Part shown: piece after piece, positions 42,466 to 51,362 of the stretch | How positions within the stretch are numbered: the first letter of the stretch is position 1 | Layout: each line of letters begins with the position of its first letter | Assembly: GCF_014643455.1 (NCBI RefSeq) | Contig: NZ_BMJM01000005.1 | Coordinates: 62,001-126,000 of the forward strand | DNA: 64,000 nucleotides | Source: Sandarakinorhabdus glacialis | Lineage (GTDB): Bacteria > Pseudomonadota > Alphaproteobacteria > Sphingomonadales > Sphingomonadaceae | Direction of reading: 5' to 3' | Position numbers and translations under genes: made by a program | Notes under the pieces: model-generated | What the model was told of the DNA's origin: nothing | Databases searched by the model: none | The model's input: only the letters and a program-made list of their open reading frames with translations

Positions 42466-43574
42466 GCATGCCCACCGACGCGGTGGCGCGGCTGCGGCTG
42501 ATACGGACGGATTCGATTGGGCCGATTACCTATCGGCAGTTGATGGCGCGGTTCGGCGACGCGGAGACGGCGCTGCGGGCGCTGCCGGACCTGGCGCGGC
42601 GCGGCGGGCGGGGGCTGGTGGTGGCAAGCGCCGATGCGGCGGAGGCTGAACTCGCGGCGCTCGATGCGATCGGGGCGGTGATGATCTTTATCGGGACACC
42701 GGCGTATCCGGCTTTGCTGGCTGGGCGTGAGTCGGCGCCGCCGGTGCTTTCGGCGCGGGGGGATGTGAGCTTGATGGAGCGGCCTGCCGTGGCGATCGTC
42801 GGGGCGCGGAACGCCAGTGCGGCCGGGGTGCGGTTTGCGCGGGCGCTGGCGAATGATCTGGCGGCGGAGGACCTTGTTGTCGTGTCCGGGCTGGCGCGCG
42901 GCATCGATGCGGCGGCGCATGTGGGCGCAATGGCGGGCGGGACGATTGCGGTCGTCGCCAGCGGGGTGGACGTGGTCTATCCGCCGGAAAATGCGGCGTT
43001 GATGGCGGAGATTGCCGAGAAGGGCTTGCTCCTGGCCGAGCAGATGCCGGGGACGGAGCCGCAGGCGCGGCATTTCCCGCGGCGGAACCGGATTATTGCC
43101 GGACTGGCGGCGGGGACAGTTGTTGTGGAGGGGGCGCCGAAATCGGGGTTGCTGATTACGGCGCGGGTGGCGGCGGAGGCCGGGCGCGAGGTGATGGCGG
43201 TGCCGGGGTCGCCGCTCGATCCGCGGGCGCAGGGGTGCAATTTGTTGATTCGCGAGGGGGCGACTTTGGTGCAGTCGGCGGCGGATGTGGTCGAGGCGCT
43301 GTCGGCGTTCGGGCAGGGGATCGGCGGGGGGTCGCAATTGGGGTTGCGGTATAAGGCGGCCGAATCGGCGGTCTGGTACGATGCGGCGGTGGCCGATGCC
43401 GGGGATGCCGAGCGGGCGGTGGTGGCGGCGCTGCTGTCGCCGACACCGGTGGCGATCGATGAGGTGGTGCGGCTTTCGGGATTGGCCGCGGCTGTGGTGG
43501 CGACGGTGTTGCTGGATCTGGAACTGGGGGGCGGATTGGTGCGGCATGCCGGGGGGCGGGTGGCGGTGGGTTGA
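42462..43574 (+). CDS. dprA: DNA-processing protein DprA
   Basis: This 370-residue Rossmann-fold protein loads RecA onto incoming single-stranded DNA during transformation. Visible parts are an N-terminal helix-hairpin region, IVGARNASAAGVRFARALA, VSGLARGIDAAAHVGAM, GVDVVYPPENAAL and FPRRNRIIAGL. A C-terminal winged-helix domain follows (PTPVAIDEVVRLSGL). The start is GTG 42462 overlapping the plsY stop; ATG 42468 is an alternative two codons later. Confidence 0.95.
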   Translation: MSMPTDAVARLRLIRTDSIGPITYRQLMARFGDAETALRALPDLARRGGRGLVVASADAAEAELAALDAIGAVMIFIGTPAYPALLAGRESAPPVLSARGDVSLMERPAVAIVGARNASAAGVRFARALANDLAAEDLVVVSGLARGIDAAAHVGAMAGGTIAVVASGVDVVYPPENAALMAEIAEKGLLLAEQMPGTEPQARHFPRRNRIIAGLAAGTVVVEGAPKSGLLITARVAAEAGREVMAVPGSPLDPRAQGCNLLIREGATLVQSAADVVEALSAFGQGIGGGSQLGLRYKAAESAVWYDAAVADAGDAERAVVAALLSPTPVAIDEVVRLSGLAAAVVATVLLDLELGGGLVRHAGGRVAVG

Positions 43575-43609
43575 TGGTGACATCCACTGCTATGTGCTAG
43601 GCTGTGCAG

Positions 43610-43834
43610 ATGGTCAGTTTATCTCTTCGAAGCGAGGACCGCTCGGATCGGCATTTTGCCGAGCTTTCGATCGTGGCGCTGACGCGCGCTGTTGAAATTG
43701 AAGCAGGGCTGTTGCCTGTCGGTGCGTCGGGCGTTGTCGTCGGCATCTATGCAGATGGCAAAGGCTATGAAGTCGAGTTCCAGAAGCCGTTTCACGCGGT
43801 CGTGACCCTGGACGTGGCCGACCTTAGCGCGTGA
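43610..43834 (+). CDS. DUF4926-like small protein
   Basis: This 74-residue protein has the pattern of DUF4926: a VALTRAVE start, a LLPVGASGVVVGIY strand and KGYEVEFQKP followed by VTLDVADL. It is probably a small SH3-like beta barrel. ATG 43610 is preferred to GTG 43604; no clear ribosome-binding site. It overlaps the DUF6883 gene by four bases, so the pair is co-translated. Such pairs occur in many genomes, and their role is not established. Confidence 0.75.
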   Translation: MVSLSLRSEDRSDRHFAELSIVALTRAVEIEAGLLPVGASGVVVGIYADGKGYEVEFQKPFHAVVTLDVADLSA

Positions 43835-44151
43835 GATTGTTGCCAGGGGCTGTGGTGCCGGACGCCAAGGTCCGCGACTATTTGTTAAATCCCGATAATC
43901 TGCAGAATGGCGGCAAGGCTGGCCTGTTTGCCTCGTTCGGTTTTGCTGCGGCGGAGTGGTCGGTGCTGGCGGCGGCGCTGAGCCGGCACGTGATCGACAA
44001 TGAAGTTGTGGCGGAGACGATCTCGGCACACGGAACCAAATATGTGGTGCGGTGCAACCTGATGTCGCCGGACGGGCGCAATCCGTGCATGACTTCGGTG
44101 TGGATAGTCGACGTCGGTGGCTCGATTTACCGGCTGGTGACGGCGTTCTAA
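43831..44151 (+). CDS. DUF6883-like protein
   Basis: This 106-residue protein resembles DUF6883. VPDAKVRDYLLNP is followed by KAGLFASFGF, W..LAAALS, GTKYVVRCNLMSPDGR and TSVWIVD. The same fold is found in some toxin-associated domains. The GTG start at 43831 overlaps the stop of the DUF4926 gene. Two tightly coupled small genes between unrelated housekeeping genes are reminiscent of toxin-antitoxin pairs, but that role is inference only. Confidence 0.75.
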   Translation: MRLLPGAVVPDAKVRDYLLNPDNLQNGGKAGLFASFGFAAAEWSVLAAALSRHVIDNEVVAETISAHGTKYVVRCNLMSPDGRNPCMTSVWIVDVGGSIYRLVTAF

Positions 44152-44264
44152 AGTGTTGCGCGCTGCTCAAAGCGACGGCGAAATATCCTCGGCACTTGCG
44201 CACCACCCTATATAGAGCGTAGGGGCCGCGCCGCTGCTGCCCCGGCTTTTGAGACAGGACCCGC

Positions 44265-46895
44265 ATGGACCTCGTGATCGTGGAATCGCCTGCCAAGGCC
44301 AAGACGATCAACAAATATTTGGGGTCGAACTATGAAGTTCTGGCGAGTTTCGGGCATATCCGCGACTTGCCGCCCAAGGATGGCTCGGTTGATCCGGACA
44401 ATGATTTTGCCATGTTGTGGGAGGTTTCGGGCGACCGGGCCAAGCAGCTGAAGGCGATCTCCGACGCCGCCAAGCGCGCCGACCATGTCATTCTGGCGAC
44501 CGATCCCGATCGTGAGGGCGAGGCGATCTCGTGGCATCTGCTCGAGTGGCTGAAGGCGAAGAAAGCGGTGCCCAAGGGCGGCGCGCAGCGGGTGACGTTC
44601 AACGAAATTACCAAGACGACGATTTTGGCGGCGATGGCGCGGCCACGCGAGATCGATCTCGATCTTGTGGATGCGTATCGGGCGCGGCGGGCGCTGGATT
44701 ATCTTGTCGGGTTCAATCTCTCGCCAGTGCTGTGGCGGAAACTGCCGGGAGCCAAGAGCGCCGGCCGGGTGCAATCGGTGGCGCTGCGGCTGATTGTCGA
44801 GCGCGAGCGCGATATCGAGGCGCATGATGCGCGGGAGTATTGGACGGTCGAAGCGGCGATGGCGGCTGGGGACCATGGCTTTCCGGCGCGGTTGAGTTTC
44901 TGGCGGGGCAAGAAGATCGATCGCTTCGATCTCGCCAATGAACAGGACGCGATGCGGGCGCGGCGCGATGTCGAGATGGGGCTGTTCAACGTCCACGCCG
45001 TCGAGACCAAGCCGGCAACGCGCAACCCTTATCCGCCGTTCACGACATCGACGTTGCAGCAGGAAGCGGCGCGCAAGCTGGGCTTTACCGCCAGCCATAC
45101 GATGCGTGTCGCGCAGGGCCTGTATGAGGAAGGGCGCATTACGTACATGCGGACCGACGGCGTGCAGATCGGCAGCGAAGCCATTGCCGCGGTGCGCGAC
45201 GTGATCGCCAAGGATTATGGGTCGGGGCCGGACGTTTTGCCCGACAAGCCGCGATTCTATGCGACCAAGGCAAAGAACGCCCAGGAAGCGCATGAGGCGA
45301 TCCGGCCGACCGAACTGACGGCGCGGCCGCAGAAGACGCCTGTGGGCGATGCCGACCGGCTGTATGCACTGGTCTGGAAGCGGACGGTCGCCAGCCAGAT
45401 GGCGAGCGCGCGGATGGAGCGGACAAGCATCGATCTGCTCGACAAGACGATGCAGACCGGGCTGCGCGCGACGGGGCAGGTGATCCTGTCGCCGGGGTTT
45501 TTGGCGGTTTATACCGAGACGAGCGAGGATATCGCGTCGGACAGCGACGACGACGAGGGCCGGCGGCTGCCGCGGTTGAAGGGCGGCGACAGCGTTGCCG
45601 TCAAGGGTGTCGAAGCCAAGCAGCATTTCACCGAGCCGCCACCGCGGTTTTCGGAAGCGTCGCTGGTCAAGCGGCTGGAAGAACTGGGGATCGGCCGGCC
45701 GTCGACCTATGCGGCGATTTTGCAGACGCTGCGCGACCGGGCTTATGTGCGGGTCGAGAAGAACCGGTTCTGGGCGGAGGAAAAAGGGCGGCTGGTGACG
45801 GCGTTCCTCGAGCGGTTTTTCGAGAAATACGTCGAATATGATTTTACGGCGGATCTCGAGACGCGGCTGGATAATGTTTCGGCGGGCGAGCTCGATTATC
45901 TGAAGGTGCTGCGCGATTTCTGGGACGATTTTTCGCCCAAGACCAAGGAGATTCTGGAGCTGAAGCCGTCGGACGTGACGGTGGCGCTTGATGAGTTTCT
46001 CGGGCCGACGCTGTTTCCGGAGAAGGCCGATGGCAGCGATCCGCGGCTGTGCCCGACGTGCGGGACGGGGCGCTTGTCGCTGAAAACCGGCAAGTTCGGG
46101 GCGTTCGTGGCGTGCTCGAATTATCCCGAGTGCCGGTATACGCGGCAGTTTGCCGGCGAGAATGGCGGGCAGGAAAGCACTGGGCCGATCGTGCTGGGTG
46201 ACGATCCGGAGACCGGCGAGCCGATCTCGCTGCGGTCGGGGCGGTTCGGGGCGTATGTCCAGCGCGGTGATGGCGAGAAGCCGCCGCGGGCGTCGATTCC
46301 CAAGGATGCGCCGGTGACGGGGCCTGACGATCTGGAGCTGGCGCTGCGGTTGCTGGCGCTGCCGCGGACGGTGGGGGCGCATCCGGAGACGGGTGAGCCG
46401 ATCACCGCGAGCATCGGGCGCTATGGGCCGTACCTGGCGCATTCGGGGAAATATGCGCGGCTGACGTCGACGGCGGAGGTGTTCGAGACGGGTATGAACG
46501 CAGCAGTGGTCAAGCTGGCCGAGGCGGCGGCGGCGGGGCCGCGGGCGCGGGGCACGATGGCGCCGCTGCGCGAGCTTGGGCCGCATCCGGTTTCGGGCGC
46601 GGTGATGAAGCTGATGGCGGGACGGTTCGGGCAGTATATCACCGATGGCACGACCAATGCGACGGTGCCGAAGTCCGAGGATGGCATGACGATCAGCATC
46701 GAGGATGCGGGGGCGCTGATCGATGCGCGGGCGGCGATGCCGTCGAAGGGCAAGAAGCCGGTGAAGAAGGCGGCTGTGAAGAAGGCGCCGGCTGCGAAGA
46801 AGGTTGCGGCGGCGAAACCGGCGGCGGCGAAGGCGGTAGCAAAGAAGGCTCCGGCGAAGAAAGCAGCGGTGAAGAAGGTTGCGGTGAAGGAGTAA
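44265..46895 (+). CDS. topA: DNA topoisomerase I
   Basis: This 876-residue type IA topoisomerase relaxes negative supercoils. The Toprim domain has IVESPAKAKTI and DPDREGEAISWHL, and the catalytic tyrosine is Tyr294 in GRITYMRTDG. One four-cysteine zinc finger (CPTCG...CSNYPEC, about residues 596-622) and several zinc-less repeats (GRFGAYVQRG, GRYGPYLAHSG, GRFGQYITDG) follow. The last ~45 residues are a Lys/Ala/Pro low-complexity tail, a DNA-binding extension common in sphingomonads and actinobacteria. Confidence 0.97.
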   Translation: MDLVIVESPAKAKTINKYLGSNYEVLASFGHIRDLPPKDGSVDPDNDFAMLWEVSGDRAKQLKAISDAAKRADHVILATDPDREGEAISWHLLEWLKAKKAVPKGGAQRVTFNEITKTTILAAMARPREIDLDLVDAYRARRALDYLVGFNLSPVLWRKLPGAKSAGRVQSVALRLIVERERDIEAHDAREYWTVEAAMAAGDHGFPARLSFWRGKKIDRFDLANEQDAMRARRDVEMGLFNVHAVETKPATRNPYPPFTTSTLQQEAARKLGFTASHTMRVAQGLYEEGRITYMRTDGVQIGSEAIAAVRDVIAKDYGSGPDVLPDKPRFYATKAKNAQEAHEAIRPTELTARPQKTPVGDADRLYALVWKRTVASQMASARMERTSIDLLDKTMQTGLRATGQVILSPGFLAVYTETSEDIASDSDDDEGRRLPRLKGGDSVAVKGVEAKQHFTEPPPRFSEASLVKRLEELGIGRPSTYAAILQTLRDRAYVRVEKNRFWAEEKGRLVTAFLERFFEKYVEYDFTADLETRLDNVSAGELDYLKVLRDFWDDFSPKTKEILELKPSDVTVALDEFLGPTLFPEKADGSDPRLCPTCGTGRLSLKTGKFGAFVACSNYPECRYTRQFAGENGGQESTGPIVLGDDPETGEPISLRSGRFGAYVQRGDGEKPPRASIPKDAPVTGPDDLELALRLLALPRTVGAHPETGEPITASIGRYGPYLAHSGKYARLTSTAEVFETGMNAAVVKLAEAAAAGPRARGTMAPLRELGPHPVSGAVMKLMAGRFGQYITDGTTNATVPKSEDGMTISIEDAGALIDARAAMPSKGKKPVKKAAVKKAPAAKKVAAAKPAAAKAVAKKAPAKKAAVKKVAVKE

Positions 46896-46906
46896 CGGTC
46901 TTCGGC

Positions 46907-46940
46907 GTGAAGGGGCCGGCGACCCCTTCACCCTGTTGTT
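46907..46940 (+). terminator. Probable terminator after topA
   Basis: GTGAAGGGG (46907-46915) pairs perfectly with CCCCTTCAC (46923-46931) across a 7-base loop and is followed by the moderately T-rich CCTGTTGTTG. The stem is strong but the tail is weak, so efficiency is uncertain. Confidence 0.65.
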
Positions 46941-46983
46941 GCGACGGCCAAACTGAGTAGCAGAAGCGTACTGGCCCAGTGGC

Positions 46984-47537
46984 TTAGTCTTGCAAGGCCT
47001 CGACTACTTCGGTGCGCAGCTTCCAGCGCCATTGTGCATATTCTACTGTATCCGGGTCTACGTGGTTGTCGCCATCGGCCCCGGTTGCGAGTGCGAAAGT
47101 CCATGTCGGCACGCCACTGGATTTTGGGGGATTCCATTCCAGTTCCTCCGCCAGCTTGCGACCGAGAGCGCCGTACTGGCTGTTCGCGGACACATAGCTG
47201 TCGTATCCGCCTGCGGTCGCAAGTTCGGTTGCTGTCATGATGTTGTCGACTGCAAGCAGGTGCGCGTGGAGCATATCGGCCTGACTGTTCGTAATGCTGA
47301 TTGCCGCCAGCGCTGCTCGAACCTCGCGGTCGGATAGCCTTCGGCGCCGCGGGCTGCGCGCTGTTCAGTGTGGATCGCATCGAGCGCCGCTTTGGTCGCG
47401 AGAATCGCGGTTTCCTCGGTCGCGCCGGAGAGGACGACGCCCATCGCGATATTGCCTCGGAAGGCGCGCGTGTTCCATCCGCCGGAAGCCTTCATGCTGC
47501 GGATGACGTAGCGGCCGTAGATTGTCTCGTTTGCCAT
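46984..47537 (-). pseudogene. Hypothetical protein gene broken by one frameshift
   Basis: From ATG 47537 the frame reads MANETIYGRYVIRSMKASGG and continues to EGYPTA near 47340. The protein-like sequence then continues in another frame as EVRAALAAISITNSQADML and on through TATELATAGGYDSY, WTFALATGADG and WRWKLRTEVVEAL to a TAA at 46984. One missing G after the GCG of PTA would restore a protein of about 184 residues. The intact form resembles uncharacterised sphingomonad proteins. A sequencing error is possible. Confidence 0.6.
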
Positions 47538-47992
47538 GATGCCGTGCCGATCGTCATTCCCAGGTGGACGAGAGAATTCGTGCTGGGACTGCGACCGGGA
47601 GTCAATGCCAAGTTGGCGTCGGCTTGCCGCCGGGATCGAAGCGTTGCAGCTTGGGGATATCGACAATCTGGTGTGGAAACGGCTGTGGGAGGCCAAGGCG
47701 CGGTGCGGCGGCCAAAGCTTCTGGATATCGGCCCTGTGAGCGAAGTGACGCGGCGGTGTCATGCGCGGGAGTGTCCGCGCTGAGGCCTGCGCAGGTTGAT
47801 GGTTCCGAGAGACCGTGTTCGTGTTGGCGGGGGGACACCCCCACCCGGGCCGCGAAGACGCGTCTCTCGCCTCCCCCCTTGAGGGGGAGGACAAGTGTGG
47901 CGCGGCTGTTCTTTGTGCAGGCTGTATCGGCTGGCCGTGAGGACTAAGGTGGTCCGGCGACCGTGGCGAACGGCGGCGCCCTGGGAGATGTC
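47538..47992. other. Gene-poor stretch with a possible coding fragment
   Basis: No complete gene is supported here. A + strand frame ending at a TGA (47739) contains LAAGIEALQLGDIDNLVWKR and LWEAKARCGGQSFW, which reads like the end of a protein but has no start signal. It may be a decayed gene. A family A repeat fills 47825-47895. Confidence 0.35.
47825..47895 (-). repeat. Family A palindromic repeat, copy 4
   Basis: GGGGACACCCCCACCCGGGC, then CGCGAAGACGCGTCTCTCGC, then CTCCCCCCTTGAGGGGGAGG. It lies about 100 bases upstream of the GMC oxidoreductase gene. The leader TGTTGGCGGGGGGAC is shared with the copy at the right end of the window. Confidence 0.85.
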
Positions 47993-49609
47993 ATGCGCGA
48001 ATTCGATTATATCATCGTCGGGGCGGGCAGCGCCGGGTGCGTGCTTGCCAACCGGTTGACGGCGGATGGCAAAGCGACGGTGCTGCTGCTGGAGGCGGGG
48101 GGGCGGGATACCAACCCGATGATCCATATTCCAATCGGTTATGCGACGACGCTGAAAGACGCCAAGGTCAACTGGATGTACGAAACCGAGGTCGATCCGA
48201 CTTCGGGCGGGCGGGCGCATGTCTGGCCGCGCGGCAAAGTGCTGGGCGGATCATCGTCGATCAATGGCCTGTTGTATGTTCGCGGCCAGCAGGAGGATTT
48301 CAACCAATGGGCGCAGCTGGGGTGTACCGGCTGGGGCCATGCCGATGTGCTGCCGTATTTCCGCCGCGCCGAAGGCAATGAACGTTTGGGCGCCGATGAC
48401 CTGCATGGCGGCGATGGGCCGCTGAACGTCTCCGATCCGCGCGATACGCATATCATTTCCGACGCGGTGATCGAGGCCGGGGTGGAGGCTGGGCTGCCGT
48501 TCAACAACGACGTCAACGGCGCTTCGCAAGACGGCATAAGCTATTTCCAGATGACAGTCAAAAACGGCCGGCGCTGGTCGTTGGCAATGGCGTATCTGCG
48601 GCCGGCGTTGAAGCGCAGCAACCTGACGCTGGAGATCAATGCCCAGGCCGAGACGGTGGTGATGGAGGGTAAGCGCGCGACGGGCGTGCGGTATTTCCAG
48701 AACGGCCGGAGCATAGAGGCCAAGGCGCGCCGCGAGGTCATCCTGTCGGGTGGGGCGGTCAATTCGCCGCAACTGCTCGAGCTTTCGGGGATCGGCGATC
48801 CGGACGTGCTGGCGGCGGCGGGCATCCCGGTCGTTCATGCGTTGAAGGGTGTGGGCACCAATTTGCAGGATCATTACATGGTCAGCACGCAGTTCCGGTT
48901 GAAGAACTGCGTCTCGGTCAACGAGTTGAGCCGCGGCTGGCGGCTGGTGCGCGAGGTGCTTCGTTATGCGACGCAGCGCCGGGGGCTGCTGACGCTGTCA
49001 GCGGCGCATATCCAGGCCTATGTGCGGACACGGCCGGGACTGTCGGGGCCGGATGTGCAATATCACATCCTGCCGGGCACTATGGATATCGACGCCTATA
49101 CGCTGAAGGGCGAGATGTCGCTCGAGAAACTGCCGGGGTTGACCATCGCGCCGTGCCAGCTGCGCCCCGAAAGCCGCGGCACGATCCATGTTCGCAGCGC
49201 GGCGCCGCTCGACCGGCCGTCGATCCGGCCGAACTATCTTTCTGATCCAGTTGACCAGGCGACGATCGTTGCCGGGCTGCGTTGGGCCCGCTTGCTGGCG
49301 TCGCAGCCGGCGTTACGGCCATGGATGGCGGAGGAGCGCCAGCCAGGGATTGGGTGCGAAAGCGACGAGGAATTGCTGACCTATGCCCAGACGTCGGGAT
49401 CGACGCTGTATCATCCCGTCGGCACCGCGCAGATGGGCCGCGCTGATGATCCGATGACTGTCGTCGATCCGCAGTTGCGGGTGCATGGCATTGCCGGGCT
49501 GCGGGTGGTCGATGCGTCGGTGATGCCGCGGCTGGTGAGCGGCAATACCAATGCGGCGACGGTGATGATCGCCGAAAAGGCGGCGGAGATGATCCTGGCG
49601 GCGGCTTAA
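47993..49609 (+). CDS. GMC-family FAD oxidoreductase (choline/alcohol dehydrogenase-like)
   Basis: This 538-residue flavoprotein binds FAD at VGAGSAGCVLANRL (residues 9-22), with GMC signatures GKVLGGSSSINGLLYVRG and SGGAVNSPQLLELSGIG. The catalytic His-Asn region is HPVGTAQMG and SGNTNAATVMIAEKAAEMI. The family oxidises primary alcohols or choline to aldehydes; the substrate here is unknown. ATG 47993 was chosen for the GGGAG site just upstream; an in-frame start at 47963 lacks one. Confidence 0.92.
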   Translation: MREFDYIIVGAGSAGCVLANRLTADGKATVLLLEAGGRDTNPMIHIPIGYATTLKDAKVNWMYETEVDPTSGGRAHVWPRGKVLGGSSSINGLLYVRGQQEDFNQWAQLGCTGWGHADVLPYFRRAEGNERLGADDLHGGDGPLNVSDPRDTHIISDAVIEAGVEAGLPFNNDVNGASQDGISYFQMTVKNGRRWSLAMAYLRPALKRSNLTLEINAQAETVVMEGKRATGVRYFQNGRSIEAKARREVILSGGAVNSPQLLELSGIGDPDVLAAAGIPVVHALKGVGTNLQDHYMVSTQFRLKNCVSVNELSRGWRLVREVLRYATQRRGLLTLSAAHIQAYVRTRPGLSGPDVQYHILPGTMDIDAYTLKGEMSLEKLPGLTIAPCQLRPESRGTIHVRSAAPLDRPSIRPNYLSDPVDQATIVAGLRWARLLASQPALRPWMAEERQPGIGCESDEELLTYAQTSGSTLYHPVGTAQMGRADDPMTVVDPQLRVHGIAGLRVVDASVMPRLVSGNTNAATVMIAEKAAEMILAAA

Positions 49610-49643
49610 GGAATAGCCTCCGGCGGCTGGGGCCTTGGCCCCG

Positions 49644-49703
49644 GCCCCCTCTGCCGGGCCGCGAAGGCGCGGCTCTCGACCTTTCCCGCAAGGGGAGAGG
49701 TGG
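49644..49703 (-). repeat. Family A palindromic repeat, copy 5
   Basis: CCGGGCCGCGAAGGCGCGGC, then TCTCGACCTTTCCCGCAAGG, then GGAGAGG. It is preceded by a separate GGGGCC-TT-GGCCCC hairpin at 49630-49643. It fills most of the gap between the GMC and DUF1993 genes. Confidence 0.8.
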
Positions 49704-49752
49704 TGTTGCCGGGCGCGGTGGCGCAGGGTTCGATTTTTGGGGGAGATTGCCG

Positions 49753-50271
49753 GTGACTTTTTCGATTCATGCTGCTTCGGCGCCGGTGTTCATCAATGCG
49801 CTGACCAACATGCGGGCCTGGCTCGACAAGGCTGCGGCGGCGAAGCCGGAGGGGGTGTTGACCGAGGCGCGGCTGGCGCCGGACATGCTGCCGTTGACGG
49901 CGCAGTTCCAGATGGCTTCGGATAGCGCCAAGAATGCGATGGCGCGGTTGGCAGGGATCGAAGCGCCGGCGATGCCGGATACCGAGACGAGCTTTGCCGA
50001 ACTGCGTGACCGGTGTGACCGGACGATTGCGTTCGTGCGGAGTGTCGATGCGGCGGCTTTGACGGGGGCGGCGGAGCGTGAGGTAGTTTTGAAGTTTCCC
50101 AATGGTACCGGGTATCGGTTCGATGGCGCGGCTTATCTGACCGAGTTTGCGTTGCCGAACTTCTTTTTTCATGCCGTTACGGCTTATGCGATTTTGCGGG
50201 CGGCTGGGGTGGATCTGGGGAAGCCGGATTTCCTGCAGCATCTGGGGCGGCCTGAGGCGATTGCGGGTTAG
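49753..50271 (+). CDS. DUF1993-family protein
   Basis: This 172-residue protein of the DUF1993 family has a DinB-like four-helix architecture. Recognisable stretches are VFINALTNMRAWLDKAAA, LAPDMLPLTAQFQMASDSAK and the C-terminal NFFFHAVTAYAILRAAGVDLGK followed by DFL. Biochemical role unknown. GTG 49753 was chosen because GGGGGAG lies eight bases upstream; TTG 49747 is too close to it. Confidence 0.85.
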   Translation: MTFSIHAASAPVFINALTNMRAWLDKAAAAKPEGVLTEARLAPDMLPLTAQFQMASDSAKNAMARLAGIEAPAMPDTETSFAELRDRCDRTIAFVRSVDAAALTGAAEREVVLKFPNGTGYRFDGAAYLTEFALPNFFFHAVTAYAILRAAGVDLGKPDFLQHLGRPEAIAG

Positions 50272-50299
50272 GGAGCGGGCGGGCTTTTGCGGCGAAGGG

Positions 50300-50361
50300 A
50301 GACACCCCCACCTTGGCCGCGAAGGCGCGTCTCTCGCCTCCCCCTTGAGGGGGAGGACAAG
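50300..50361 (-). repeat. Family A palindromic repeat, copy 6
   Basis: GACACCCCCACCTTGGCCGC, GAAGGCGCGTCTCTCGCCTC and CCCCTTGAGGGGGAGGACAA. It lies between the ends of the converging DUF1993 and EamA genes and may terminate both. Confidence 0.85.
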
Positions 50362-50362
50362 T

Positions 50363-51238
50363 TCAGGGTTTGCGTTCGGGTAGGCGGACGAGGATGAGGG
50401 CGGCGATTACGAGGCTGGCGCCGATGATCTCGGCGGTGCCGGGGATTTCGTTGAAGCGGAATGCGCCGATGGTGGCAGCGACTGCCGGTTGCACCAGCAG
50501 GGCGAGGCCGACGACGAGGGGCTTGAGATGCCCGATGGCGAAGACGACGAGGCCCTGGCCGATGACCTGGCTGCCAAGGGCCAGCAGGACGAGGGGGGTC
50601 CAGTCCGTTGGCCAGAAGGCGTCGCCGCCGAGGATGATGGCGGCGGGGAGCAGCGCGATGGCGCCAAAGCCGGTGGCGAGGGCCAGGACCGGGAACACCG
50701 GGACGGTGCCGCGCAGGCGATCCACGACGAGCAGGTAGGCGGTGTAGAGGACGGCGGCGGCGAGGCAAAACAGGTCGCCGGCGAGGTTGCGCGCGCTGAG
50801 ATCGGCGCTGCGGCCGACGAGAAGCATGGTGCCGGCGAGGGCGAAAAGGATGGCGACAAGGGCTTTTTTGCCGGGTTTCTGGCCGAGCACGACGAAGCCC
50901 CAGAGCGGTAGCAGGAAGCTGGCGGCGTTGGAGAGCAGGCTGGCGTTGGCCAGCGTCGTGCGGACGATGCCGTAGTGCCAGAGGGCGAGATCGGCGGCGA
51001 AGAAGACGCCGGCGAGGGCGGCGAGCCAGAGGATGCGGGGGCTGAGGGTGCCCTTGGGCATGGCGGGGCCGACGAAGCGGGCGAGGAGGGCGAGGGGGAT
51101 GATGGCCAGGCTCATGCGCCAGAACGCCGAGGATATGGGGGCGACATCGGCGAGGCGGACGAGCCAGGGGCCGAAGGCGAGGGCGACGCTGCCGAGGATC
51201 ATCGCGGGGAAGGCGAGGCGGTTTGGGGCTGTGGGCAT
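50363..51238 (-). CDS. EamA/DMT-family transporter
   Basis: This 291-residue protein has about ten membrane helices arranged as two EamA repeats (VRLADVAPISSAFWRMSLA in the first, VIGQGLVVFAIGHLKPLVVG in the second). The family exports amino acids or other metabolites; the substrate is unknown. It starts at ATG 51238 and is isolated between repeat elements. Confidence 0.88.
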   Translation of the reverse strand: MPTAPNRLAFPAMILGSVALAFGPWLVRLADVAPISSAFWRMSLAIIPLALLARFVGPAMPKGTLSPRILWLAALAGVFFAADLALWHYGIVRTTLANASLLSNAASFLLPLWGFVVLGQKPGKKALVAILFALAGTMLLVGRSADLSARNLAGDLFCLAAAVLYTAYLLVVDRLRGTVPVFPVLALATGFGAIALLPAAIILGGDAFWPTDWTPLVLLALGSQVIGQGLVVFAIGHLKPLVVGLALLVQPAVAATIGAFRFNEIPGTAEIIGASLVIAALILVRLPERKP

Positions 51239-51299
51239 GATGGGGGGTTAGGCGGGTTGGGGTGATTGGGGAAGGTTTTAGCAGGGAGGAGCGGGATTA

Positions 51300-51355
51300 C
51301 CCTCACCCGCCGCGCCTGAGGGGCGCGAGTCGCCTCTCCCTAAGAGGGAGAGGGG
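51300..51355 (-). repeat. Family A-like palindromic repeat, copy 7 (divergent)
   Basis: CCCTCACCCGCCGCGCCTGA, then GGGGCGCGAGTCGCCTCTCC, then CTAAGAGGGAGAGG. The core is changed (GCGAGTCGCCTCTCC rather than GCGTCTCTCG), but the plan and orientation match. It sits just downstream of ccmB. Confidence 0.7.
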
Positions 51356-51362
51356 AAGTGCG

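Noticed and set aside
44152-44264. topA promoter
   Set aside because: A TATATA stretch is present near 44212 but no -35 element at acceptable spacing.
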